From: Rhizobium sp. 18065
Lineage (GTDB): Bacteria; Pseudomonadota; Alphaproteobacteria; Rhizobiales; Rhizobiaceae
DNA length: 64,000 nucleotides
Assembly (NCBI RefSeq): GCF_902706095.1
Contig: NZ_CACSJP010000010.1
Span: forward strand, 117,989-181,988
Reading direction: 5' to 3'
The notes under the pieces were generated by a model. That model saw only the letters and a list, made by a program, of their open reading frames with translations. It had not been told where the DNA came from and did not search any database. The position numbers and the translations under genes are program-made. The stretch's first letter is position 1, and every line of letters starts with the position of its first letter. This document shows positions 41,555 through 49,650 of the stretch, one piece after another.

Positions 41555-42439
41555 TCAGCCCATGCGCTCGGAAGCATAGGAGCCCGGGCTTGCCGGGAAG
41601 ACGACGGTGCGGTTGCCGTTGATGAAGGTGCGGTGATGGATATGGGCGTGAATGGCGCGTGCCAGAACCTGGCTTTCGACGTCGCGGCCAATCGAGACAT
41701 AATCTTCCGAGGACTGGGCATGGGTAATGCGGGCAACGTCCTGCTCGATGATCGGACCTTCGTCGAGATCGGCGGTGACGTAATGAGCCGTGGCCCCGAT
41801 CAGCTTCACGCCGCGTTCGAATGCCTGCTTGTAGGGGTTCGCACCCTTGAAGCTCGGCAGGAAGGAGTGGTGGATGTTGATGATCCTGCCGGACATCTTC
41901 TGGCACATCTGGTCGGACAGGATCTGCATGTAGCGGGCCAGCACGATCAATTCGGTGCCGCTCTGCTCGACGATGGCCATGATGCGGGCTTCGGCTTCCG
42001 GCTTGTTGGCCTTGGTCACCGGAATGTGGTGAAACGGAATGTCGTGATTGACCACCACTTTTTGATAGTCGAAATGGTTGGAGACGACGCCGACGATCTC
42101 GATCGGCAGGGCGCCGATCTTCCAGCGGTAGAGCAGGTCGTTGAGACAATGGCCGAAGCGCGAGACCATCAGCATGACCTTCACGCGATGCGTGCTGTCA
42201 TGCATCTCGGCGGTCATGCCGAATTTCTCGGCGATAGGCGCAAAACCCTGGTCGAGTTCGGCACGGCTGGTGCCTTCTTCCGAGATGAAGGAGACGCGCA
42301 TGAAAAACATGCCGGTTTCAAGATCATCGAACTGCGATGAATCGACGATGTTGCAGCCTTTGCCGGCTAGATAGCCGGAAATCGCGGCGACAATCCCGCG
42401 CGTCGACTGGCAGGAAACGGTCAATACATGGCTCGTCAT
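41555..42439 (-). CDS. purU: Formyltetrahydrofolate deformylase
   Basis: A 294-residue enzyme that hydrolyses 10-formyl-THF to formate and THF. Residues about 5-85 are an ACT domain (LTVSCQSTRGIVAAISGYLA) and the rest is the formyl-transferase fold, with the catalytic IINIHHSFLPSFKGANPY (Asn/His) and DLDEGPIIEQDV (Asp). The start at 42439 follows GGAGAAGAG; longer readings add a tail with no ACT similarity. Length is typical. It balances one-carbon pools and may feed formate for PurT. Confidence 0.94.
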   Translation of the reverse strand: MTSHVLTVSCQSTRGIVAAISGYLAGKGCNIVDSSQFDDLETGMFFMRVSFISEEGTSRAELDQGFAPIAEKFGMTAEMHDSTHRVKVMLMVSRFGHCLNDLLYRWKIGALPIEIVGVVSNHFDYQKVVVNHDIPFHHIPVTKANKPEAEARIMAIVEQSGTELIVLARYMQILSDQMCQKMSGRIINIHHSFLPSFKGANPYKQAFERGVKLIGATAHYVTADLDEGPIIEQDVARITHAQSSEDYVSIGRDVESQVLARAIHAHIHHRTFINGNRTVVFPASPGSYASERMG

Positions 42440-42643
42440 AGGCTCTCTTCTCCTGGACCCGGGCTGCGCCGTGTTGTCTATCGCAGTTGTGTCACACCGG
42501 AAAGGTCCGGTGGATCGCATCTGGCACGTGTCTTCCCGCCTCGATGTCGCAAGCTTATGCGAGGCGAAGGAAAATTCCGTTCCCGTTGCGTCTTCGGCAA
42601 GCGCATCCCCGTCGTTGTTTGACGTGGACCTGCTGAGACCCGG

Positions 42644-45118
42644 TCAGGAGAAGTGGTACAGGTTACCGCTGCCGAGTTGGCTGATCGTGCCGCTTGGTGC
42701 TGTTGCCGGGTCGGCACCGTCTCTTGGCAAAAGCTTAAGCCGACGCGTCATGCCGGGCGCGAGGTGGAACCAGTCATCCTCGGCACGATGGTGTTCCAGG
42801 GCCAGATGAAGCGATTGAGCTAGAACGCCAGAGGACAATTCCAGCAGCCATGTGCCGTTTTCCTGCAGCAGCCTGTGTTCGAAGTTTGCGGCATGCAGGG
42901 CGGCAGTCCTGCCCAGCGGGAAATGGAAAGCCTCTGCCAACAGGGCGCCGCTTGCGGAATGAAGCCGGGCCACTGTCACGTCATGCGATGGCGGGCCAAA
43001 GCGGAAGGCATAGGTGGTGTCGAAGAAGGCACCGAAAAGATCGGTTGCCGGAATGCGCTGATTGCTGCGCGCTGCCAGTGTCAGGTCGCGCCTGCCGCTG
43101 ACGACGGCTTGCCGTCCGTCGCGCAGGCACACGAGTTCCAGTGTGACGGGTTCGTCCTGCCCGCTTTCGTTGATGACATGCACATCGAGACCATTGGTGC
43201 CTTCGTCCGTCAGCGTCACCTGTAGCGGACGGAAGGCGCGCTTCAGGGCGTACCAAACGGATTTTGGCTCGCCGGTCGAATCGATCACGCCCCAGCCCGG
43301 CCCGGCAGCGAGATCCTGAAAAGTCCATGTGAGTGCGCCGCGGCAAGACGATGATGCCCGGCGCCATTCGGCATAGGTTTCGGTCACGACTTCGGCGGTC
43401 ACCGCGCGCGAGAAATTCAGATAGCGGCCGCCATCCTCACGGCGCAGGCGTGCCGGATCGAAGCCGTAGAGATCCTGGAGATAGTGGTCGCGGACATCTT
43501 CGAAATCCCAGGATGCACCGCGATCGCGGGGCACGCGGGCCTTCCAGCGCGGATCGTGAACAGGTGAGACCGGCAGATGGCTGTCGAGGGTACGCTGTTG
43601 CGGGACATGGGCGAAGGCAAGGCTTTCGGCGGCGAAACGGACCTCGGCACGGCGCGCGTCTTCCAAAGGTCTCTGATAGGCGCCGACGCCGTAATAGTGG
43701 GTGACGCCTTCATTCGGCGAAAAAGGCATGGCACCGCCACAGGGCGAATTGGCGACATAGGCGGTGTCCGGTCTGAGCGTAGCTGTCAGGATTGCCAGCG
43801 TCTCGTTGAAGAGGTCGCCGCTCCAGATCCGCTCGGGAAGGCCGAGCATGGCGCCCTGCTGGAAGACTTCGCTACCGCCGCAGACGACGGCCAACGATGG
43901 ATGTCCCTGAAGGCCTTCCAGCAACTGCTTGACCTCCCGCTCGACATGGGCCGAAAAAGTCTCGTCTGCGGCCGGATAGTCATAATTGGCGAACATCAGG
44001 TCCTGCCAGACCATGATGCCGAGCTGGTCGCAGAGGCGGAAAAAATCGGCGCTCTCGTAGGTCATGGTGCCGCCAATGCGGATCATGTTCATGTTCGCTT
44101 CGGCCGCCTTCATCAGCCAGGGTGCGTAGGCTTCCGCCGTGCCCGGCAGGCGCAGGATATCGGCATTGGTCCAGACTGCGCCACGGCAGAAGACAGACTG
44201 ACCGTTGACCTTCAAGCCGAAGCCCTTGCCGTCTGCTCCTCTGTCGATCTCGATGCGGCGAAAGCCGACCAGACCGAGGGAATGGGGCTTGCCATCGATG
44301 AGCAGGCGAAGATCGTGCATGGCCGGGCGGCCATGGGTTCGCGGCCACCAGGCGTCGACATTCGGGATCCGCAGAGCGGCGGTCATCGAGCCGTCGGCAG
44401 ACACGGCGAGTTCAATACGCTTGCCACAGCACTCGATGGTGGCCTTTTCAGCCGCTCCCTGCAGACGGAAACTGGTGGTCAACAGACCGCTGCCGTCGGT
44501 GTCGAGATCGGCATTGATGCGCAGGTCGGAGATCTCTCTTTCGCCGGTTCGGATCAGCGCAATCGGCCGGAAGGGACCGACGGGTTGGACCTCCGGGCAC
44601 CAGCCCGGCATATGTCCCAGCACTGTCGTCCGGGTCAGTCGCAGCCCCTGATGGTCCATCATCTGCGGGCGCCAGCGGGCGCGAGGCCCACGTTTGTCGA
44701 GATGCGGGGTCAGAGCGCGAAAGCAGATCGCCAGATCATCGCGGCCGGTGATCTCAAAGGCGAGATCATTGGCTTCAAACATGCTCTCCGAGGAGAGTTT
44801 AAGCTCACCATTCAGGTAGACTTCGGCAATGGTTGCCAAGCCTTCGAAACGAAGGATCGCCGGCCCCGGCGCTTCGCCTTCGAGCGAGCGGAAGTACCAG
44901 GCATCCTTGTCATGCAGGGCGTGCGGACGTTCCCGATCGAACAGACCGGCATCGGCCAGGGCGCCAGCGACGGTTCCCGGAACCGGGGCGGCAATGCGGG
45001 CGGCGGGACGGTGGATCGTTGTCGGATCGGCATGGCGGCCGGCTTCGGTGACGAGCAGTGTCCAGCCCATTTCCAGCGGGCGGATATCCGCTCCCAGATA
45101 GATCGTGCCCGCCGCCAT
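42644..45118 (-). CDS. GH2-type glycosidase-like protein (beta-mannosidase group), last gene of the carrier-protein operon
   Basis: An 824-residue protein with GH2 architecture: sugar-binding N-terminal domain (PGTVAGALADAGLFDRERPH, as in beta-mannosidases), immunoglobulin-like domain, and TIM barrel (NMIRIGG, IMVWQDLMFANYDYP). The acid/base Glu417 lies in CGGSEV, where Ser416 replaces the Asn that precedes it in clan GH-A enzymes. The probable nucleophile is Glu498 (FAAES). No signal peptide is seen, so it is probably cytoplasmic. It starts 10 nt after DUF1839, indicating one operon. Whether it cleaves sugars or does other chemistry is open. Confidence 0.8.
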   Translation of the reverse strand: MAAGTIYLGADIRPLEMGWTLLVTEAGRHADPTTIHRPAARIAAPVPGTVAGALADAGLFDRERPHALHDKDAWYFRSLEGEAPGPAILRFEGLATIAEVYLNGELKLSSESMFEANDLAFEITGRDDLAICFRALTPHLDKRGPRARWRPQMMDHQGLRLTRTTVLGHMPGWCPEVQPVGPFRPIALIRTGEREISDLRINADLDTDGSGLLTTSFRLQGAAEKATIECCGKRIELAVSADGSMTAALRIPNVDAWWPRTHGRPAMHDLRLLIDGKPHSLGLVGFRRIEIDRGADGKGFGLKVNGQSVFCRGAVWTNADILRLPGTAEAYAPWLMKAAEANMNMIRIGGTMTYESADFFRLCDQLGIMVWQDLMFANYDYPAADETFSAHVEREVKQLLEGLQGHPSLAVVCGGSEVFQQGAMLGLPERIWSGDLFNETLAILTATLRPDTAYVANSPCGGAMPFSPNEGVTHYYGVGAYQRPLEDARRAEVRFAAESLAFAHVPQQRTLDSHLPVSPVHDPRWKARVPRDRGASWDFEDVRDHYLQDLYGFDPARLRREDGGRYLNFSRAVTAEVVTETYAEWRRASSSCRGALTWTFQDLAAGPGWGVIDSTGEPKSVWYALKRAFRPLQVTLTDEGTNGLDVHVINESGQDEPVTLELVCLRDGRQAVVSGRRDLTLAARSNQRIPATDLFGAFFDTTYAFRFGPPSHDVTVARLHSASGALLAEAFHFPLGRTAALHAANFEHRLLQENGTWLLELSSGVLAQSLHLALEHHRAEDDWFHLAPGMTRRLKLLPRDGADPATAPSGTISQLGSGNLYHFS

Positions 45119-45128
45119 ATCTTACCCC

Positions 45129-46094
45129 TCAGCCGAGCCTTGCGCCCAGATCATCCATCAGCCGATCCCATGCTGCAATCGCAGGGTCAAGGGCTGTCGC
45201 CAGCGGTTCGAACTTCTTGCGGGCAATGGCGCGGGCAAGCTGGAACTGCGCCGTCTTGGCGCATTCGCTGATCTTCAGCGCCTCGACGATCGACGCTTCG
45301 TAACCGGCGTCGTCCAGCCATACCAGATGGCTGGCAAGCAGTTCGAAATTGGCACCGAACTGCCGCAGTGTGTTGAAGGCGTATTTGTGGAAATAGCCGA
45401 AGGGCTTTTCGGCAACGACCTCGACCTGTCTCGGGAAGACTGCAGCAAAGGCCGCAATCGGATTGGCATCCGGCCGACGCATGAAGTGGCGTTTCAGCAA
45501 GCGGCTTGCGACCTCGCGCTGATGGGCATTCGAGGTTGCCTGCCTGGGGAACTTGGCGAATTCGGTGTAGGGCAGGAATGGCAAAGCTCCTTCCGGCAGA
45601 TCGTGCTGGAAGACACCGTCGAAATCGTCGCCTTGCAGACGGAAAAAGCCGCCATTGTGGAAGTAGTCCATCACCCGGGCTGCAAGATCCAGACGGTTGA
45701 TACCGACAGTCGTCTTGCCATGCTCGTTGCGATAGCCGACCCCTTGCGTGTCGGGCATGAAATAGCTGTCCATCTCGACGAGGCAGAGACGGCCGCGACC
45801 GATCTGTTCGGCAACGTGGCTCTCGACGCTGTCGAAGATGGCAAGCTCGGTGACGCGGATGTCGTAGAGCTCCTCGAGGTCTTCCAGCGGCACCTTGAAA
45901 AAGGTGAACTGGTCGCCCTCGAAGTCCTGCGTCAGCGTGAAGCCAAGCATCGCTTCCGGTGCAAGCCCTTGCGAGGCGAGCACTTCGATCCATAGGTCGA
46001 CGTAGCAATTGGTTTCCGGCCACATGCGCTCGCTGGAATGGAGCGCATGTCGTGCATAATTTGCCGGATCCAGTCCGGGAAAGACGGCTATCAT
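45129..46094 (-). CDS. DUF1839 family protein
   Basis: A 321-residue soluble protein of the DUF1839 family, whose function is unknown. Seen: HSSERMWPETNCYVDLWIEVLASQGLAP near the start, QGDDFDGVFQHDLP, and the late KYAFNTLRQFGANFELLASHLVWL. The family appears next to amino acid:carrier protein ligase genes, and its place here (7 nt after the ligase stop) suggests that it acts on aminoacyl-carrier protein, perhaps as a transferase. The ATG at 46094 has no good SD, so coupling to the ligase is likely. Confidence 0.78.
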   Translation of the reverse strand: MIAVFPGLDPANYARHALHSSERMWPETNCYVDLWIEVLASQGLAPEAMLGFTLTQDFEGDQFTFFKVPLEDLEELYDIRVTELAIFDSVESHVAEQIGRGRLCLVEMDSYFMPDTQGVGYRNEHGKTTVGINRLDLAARVMDYFHNGGFFRLQGDDFDGVFQHDLPEGALPFLPYTEFAKFPRQATSNAHQREVASRLLKRHFMRRPDANPIAAFAAVFPRQVEVVAEKPFGYFHKYAFNTLRQFGANFELLASHLVWLDDAGYEASIVEALKISECAKTAQFQLARAIARKKFEPLATALDPAIAAWDRLMDDLGARLG

Positions 46095-46101
46095 CGATGG
46101 A

Positions 46102-47010
46102 TCAGCCCCAGAGCGCCTTGCGGACGTTTTCCGGCCATTGATCCGTGTCCAGGCCATGTGCCGCGAAGAGTGCCAATGCGATTCGCTCCAGACCAAAACC
46201 AACGCAGGCGGTATGGGCAACCGAGCCGTCGGCGAGGTTGAGACCCCATTTCGTGCCGAACGCGTCCTGATGATAGTTGAAGCTCATGCAGGCGGTCTTG
46301 TTGGTTTGCGAGGTGACGGGGATCAGCAGTTCGAACTTCAGGTTCTGGTCGCGCTGGTTGTTGGCGAGCAGGCGACCGGCGCGACCGAAGAACGGGTCGT
46401 TGGCCACGTCCAGTTCGACGTCCAGGCCGACAGCCTTCATCATCTCGACGCCTCGATCCATCCAGGTCTGGCGGAAGGTGGTGACATGGGCTTCCGTGCC
46501 CATGCAGACATATTCGCGCATGCGAAACAACTGCTGGCGGGCGGGATCCTTGGACGGCTCATGGCGGAAGCAGTAGGACTGCAGGTCGTAGAGGCCGCCT
46601 TCTGCCGGGAGCGGACCGCGCTTGGCAACCGTCGGATAAAGCGGATAGCAGGCGGCAGGGGTCAGTGCGATGTCGGTCGCCTTCTGATCCTTGGCCCAGT
46701 CCTTGCCCTCTTCCATGCACTGGAGCAGGCTCAGGTGGTCATGGTCGTTGCCGCAGAATGAATGCACGGTGCCGGCGAGCTGCGGGAAGCTCTTCATGTA
46801 GCCGCTTTTTTCGAAATAGGCGCGGTTCATGCCTGGCGGGAAGCGGATGGCCTCGGCGCCGTCGGCGCCGCCGAATGTGTCGATCAGGCGCTCGAAGGCG
46901 GCGATCACGTCTTCAAATCGGCCGCTGCGGCCGTAGAGCCCGTCAACACCCGTCTCGATCAGAAGGCCGCTCTCGAAGAGGCGGTCCAGAAAGCTTACCT
47001 GCATATCCAT
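46102..47010 (-). CDS. Amino acid:[carrier protein] ligase (seryl-tRNA synthetase-like)
   Basis: A 302-residue class II synthetase-fold enzyme without a tRNA-binding domain. Class II motif 2 is in CFRHEPSKDPARQQLFRMREYVCMG and motif 3 in GFGLERIALALF. Zinc ligands fit Cys121, Glu166 and Cys269; the same spacing as I recall for the Bradyrhizobium enzyme Bll0957. Such enzymes, reported from Bradyrhizobium and Agrobacterium, load glycine or alanine on a carrier protein instead of tRNA. The carrier protein gene is in this operon. Which amino acid is used cannot be read. Confidence 0.9.
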   Translation of the reverse strand: MDMQVSFLDRLFESGLLIETGVDGLYGRSGRFEDVIAAFERLIDTFGGADGAEAIRFPPGMNRAYFEKSGYMKSFPQLAGTVHSFCGNDHDHLSLLQCMEEGKDWAKDQKATDIALTPAACYPLYPTVAKRGPLPAEGGLYDLQSYCFRHEPSKDPARQQLFRMREYVCMGTEAHVTTFRQTWMDRGVEMMKAVGLDVELDVANDPFFGRAGRLLANNQRDQNLKFELLIPVTSQTNKTACMSFNYHQDAFGTKWGLNLADGSVAHTACVGFGLERIALALFAAHGLDTDQWPENVRKALWG

Positions 47011-47015
47011 ATCCG

Positions 47016-48197
47016 TTACCCCAAAAGTCCGGTTTCTTGTTTGTGGACGAGAAGCATCGTCGACGTATTGCCGAGGATGCGGTCGTTGGAAATCATCAGT
47101 TCTGCCGAATGGGCATCGCGCAGATGGCGGCCGAGGCTGAACGGCGTGCCGTTCTTGTAGCCCATGATGCCGCAGATCCTGAGCGCCTGGTGAATGACCG
47201 GCAGGATCATCTCCGACGAGGCGATCTTGACGTTGTTCATCGCAACGGCGAAGCCCATCGAGGACAGCCGGTCCGGATCACTCAGCGCCTGTTCATAGTT
47301 GCCCAGGCCAGCTTTGATGTTCGAGCGAATGACCTGCAACTGGCTCGACATTTCTGCGAGCTGTACGAGACCTGGAGGTGTTGTGCCGGGCGCCTTGCGG
47401 GCGGCGGCGCGGACGAAGGTCTGGGCCTTGGTAAAGGCATCGACGGCGATGCCATACCAGAGCGCGCTCCACAGCAGATGCGAGCTTGCCAGCATCGATT
47501 GGGCGGCGATCTCCGCAAAGGGTTTCGGCAGAATCTGTTCTGCCGGTGCCTCGCCCTTGAAGAGGAAGCCGTCGGAGCAGGTGCCGCGCATGCCGAGCGT
47601 ATCCCAGACATGGGTCTGCTCAAGCGTATACTGGTCTTTCAGAAAGGCCGTCATGACCTGGTCGGTCGGCGGGGCATCCTTGTGGCTGCGCGAGGTAATC
47701 AGGATGGCATCGGCATGCTTGCCGTAGGAAATGACGGTTGCATCCTTCTCCAGCCGACAGCGATCGCCATCAACTTCGATCGCGCAAATGGAATTGCGCA
47801 GATTTCCGCCGATCCCGCCTTCGGTCGTCGCCGAACCGAGCAGCAGTTGTTCGGTGCAGATCTTCTGCATGAATGTGCGGTGCCATCCGGCGTCCACGCC
47901 ATGCGAGACGAGGCTGGATACCTTGATCTGGTGCATGGCGAAGATCATCGCACTGGCGGCGCATGACTGGGCGATGATGGTGCAGAGTTCGGCGATCTCG
48001 GACGTGCTTCGGCCTTCGCCGCCACAGTCGACCGGGATCTGGATGCCCATCAGCCGCTCGGACTTCAGTGCATCGATGGCTTCGCCTGGAAAGCGTCCCG
48101 CCTTGTCGACTTCATCGGCATAGGCGGCGGCAATCGCTGCGACACGCGTGGCGCGAGCCTTGAGACTCTGGTCTGCCACCTTGGCGGAGAGGTCCAT
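47016..48197 (-). CDS. Acyl-CoA-dehydrogenase-like flavoprotein of the carrier-protein operon
   Basis: A 393-residue ACAD-fold protein with the FAD-binding SATTEGGIGGNLRNS region and a long helical C-terminal domain. The usual catalytic Glu of the C-terminal YEGT motif is absent (the spot reads DRILGNTSTM), whereas the window's GcdH keeps it. In carrier-protein pathways, ACAD-like enzymes oxidise the alpha-beta bond or alpha carbon of aminoacyl thioesters; without the Glu a monooxygenase-type reaction is also possible. The ATG shares one base with the ACP stop (TGATG). A gap of 5 nt separates it from the ligase gene. Confidence 0.82.
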   Translation of the reverse strand: MDLSAKVADQSLKARATRVAAIAAAYADEVDKAGRFPGEAIDALKSERLMGIQIPVDCGGEGRSTSEIAELCTIIAQSCAASAMIFAMHQIKVSSLVSHGVDAGWHRTFMQKICTEQLLLGSATTEGGIGGNLRNSICAIEVDGDRCRLEKDATVISYGKHADAILITSRSHKDAPPTDQVMTAFLKDQYTLEQTHVWDTLGMRGTCSDGFLFKGEAPAEQILPKPFAEIAAQSMLASSHLLWSALWYGIAVDAFTKAQTFVRAAARKAPGTTPPGLVQLAEMSSQLQVIRSNIKAGLGNYEQALSDPDRLSSMGFAVAMNNVKIASSEMILPVIHQALRICGIMGYKNGTPFSLGRHLRDAHSAELMISNDRILGNTSTMLLVHKQETGLLG

Positions 48198-48448
48198 CAG
48201 GCGACCTTTCTATCCTCGAGGATCGATTGAACCGTGGTCTCGATCGCCGCGATACTGGCGAAGGACTTTCTATTGAGGAGATGGTCGGGGAATTCCATGT
48301 CGAAGGATTCTTCGAGGCCGAGCATCAGCTGTACGGAGGCAAAAGAAGAGAGGCCGACGGCGTAGAGGTCTGCATTGTCCGCGATGGTGTCCACGGCGAC
48401 AGGCAGTCCACCAAGCTTGGCCAGAAGCGTGCGAATGGTCTCGTTCAT
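48197..48448 (-). CDS. Acyl/aminoacyl carrier protein
   Basis: An 83-residue carrier protein. The phosphopantetheine site is Ser35 in AVGLSSFASVQLM, a variant of the usual GxDSL with Ser in place of Asp. It is the first gene of the operon ACP, ACAD, aminoacyl ligase, DUF1839, GH2. The ligase probably charges it with an amino acid thioester that is then modified. GGAGGAATT precedes the ATG. It is distinct from the housekeeping fatty-acid ACP in having low similarity to its DSL motif. Confidence 0.9.
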   Translation of the reverse strand: MNETIRTLLAKLGGLPVAVDTIADNADLYAVGLSSFASVQLMLGLEESFDMEFPDHLLNRKSFASIAAIETTVQSILEDRKVA

Positions 48449-48468
48449 CTAATTCCTCCATAACGAAT

Positions 48469-48485
48469 GCTCAAATCTATTGAGC
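48469..48485. promoter_or_regulatory. Inverted repeat upstream of the carrier-protein operon
   Basis: GCTCAA-N5-TTGAGC, a perfect 6-bp dyad 20 nt before the ACP start codon. It overlaps the expected leader, so it could be an operator or a short mRNA hairpin that affects ribosome access. Confidence 0.4.
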
Positions 48486-48603
48486 GATTTCTTACAGAGG
48501 AAAGACGAAGGTTTCGCTAAGTGGTTTAGTAAAATTTGACTTACTTGCCACGGTTGAGCGGCGAAAATGCAGGTCTATCAGCAATACAGCACGTTTGTGG
48601 GCG

Positions 48604-49650
48604 CTAATTCTCTGGATATGCGTGCTCGTCGCCGTGGCGGTCGACGATAGTGTATCGTTCTGGTGCAGTCTCGCTGAGCGCATTTTCACCGACGGACACC
48701 TTTCCGAACCCGCCCGGCAGGTCGAGGATGTAATGTGGAATACAGAGGCCGGAAACCTTGGAGCGCAGTTCGCGCATGATCGCCTGGCCTTCCGAGAGTG
48801 GCAGGCGAAAATGGCCTGTGCCCGGCGCCATGTCGGGATGATGCAGGTAGTAGGGCTTGATCCGTGTCTCGACAAAGGCGCGCATCAGTTCCGCCAAGGT
48901 GTCGGCATTGTTGTTGATACCCTTGAGCAACACGCTCTGGCTGACCATGGTCAGGCCTGCATCGATCAGCCACGCGCAAGCGGCGCGGACCTCTGGGGTC
49001 ATTTCGCGCGGATGATTGGCGTGCAGCGCGACGTAGACGGTCTTTTCGCTGGCATTCAAAGCGTCGATCAGTTCGGCGGTGACGCGGGCGGGATCGACGG
49101 CGGGAACCCGGGTGTGGATGCGGACGATCTTGACGTGTTCGATCGTGGAAAGTGTGCGCATGACATCCCGCAGTCGACGCGGCGAAAGGATCAGCGGGTC
49201 ACCGCCGGTCAAGATGACCTCCCAGATTTCGGGATGCGACCGGATGTAGTCGAACGCGATGGAAAGCTGCTCAGGCGACATGCTTCCGTCGCCCTGTGGC
49301 CCGACCATCTCACGGCGGAAGCAGAAACGGCAATAGACCGGACAGACATGCACCAGCTTGAGCAGCACCCGGTCGGGATAGCGGTGAACGATGCCTTCGA
49401 CCGGCGAGTGAGTATGGTCGCCGATAGGGTCGGCGCGTTCGCCTGCAGTCTCGATCAGTTCGGCGGGTTGCGGAACATATTGTGCGGCAATCGGGTCATT
49501 GGGATCGTTCGGGTTGATCAGACTGGCGACGGTCGGCGTCAGCGCGATGGCATAGCGCGCAGCGACTTCATCGAGCGCATCCGTTGCGCCGGCTGCAACA
49601 AGGCCCGCCGCTTTCAGGTCTTCGACACTGCGGAGCGAGGTTTCAATCAA
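48604..49650 (-). CDS. epmB: EF-P beta-lysylation protein EpmB (lysine 2,3-aminomutase-like)
   Basis: A 348-residue radical SAM enzyme of the KamA/EpmB type. Seen: the [4Fe-4S] site CPVYCRFCFR (Cys103, Cys107, Cys110), GGDPLILSPRRLRDVMRTL, the PLP-lysine region near LLKGINNN and a C-terminal HYILDLPGGFGKV. EpmB turns alpha-lysine into (R)-beta-lysine, which EpmA attaches to EF-P. Its start overlaps the end of epmA by 8 nt, and efp is divergent. The order efp, epmA, epmB is strong evidence for EF-P modification rather than lysine catabolism. Confidence 0.93.
   Translation of the reverse strand: MIETSLRSVEDLKAAGLVAAGATDALDEVAARYAIALTPTVASLINPNDPNDPIAAQYVPQPAELIETAGERADPIGDHTHSPVEGIVHRYPDRVLLKLVHVCPVYCRFCFRREMVGPQGDGSMSPEQLSIAFDYIRSHPEIWEVILTGGDPLILSPRRLRDVMRTLSTIEHVKIVRIHTRVPAVDPARVTAELIDALNASEKTVYVALHANHPREMTPEVRAACAWLIDAGLTMVSQSVLLKGINNNADTLAELMRAFVETRIKPYYLHHPDMAPGTGHFRLPLSEGQAIMRELRSKVSGLCIPHYILDLPGGFGKVSVGENALSETAPERYTIVDRHGDEHAYPEN

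Noticed and set aside
48604..49650. Lysine 2,3-aminomutase for lysine catabolism
   Set aside because: Overlap with epmA and divergence from efp point to the EF-P modification role.
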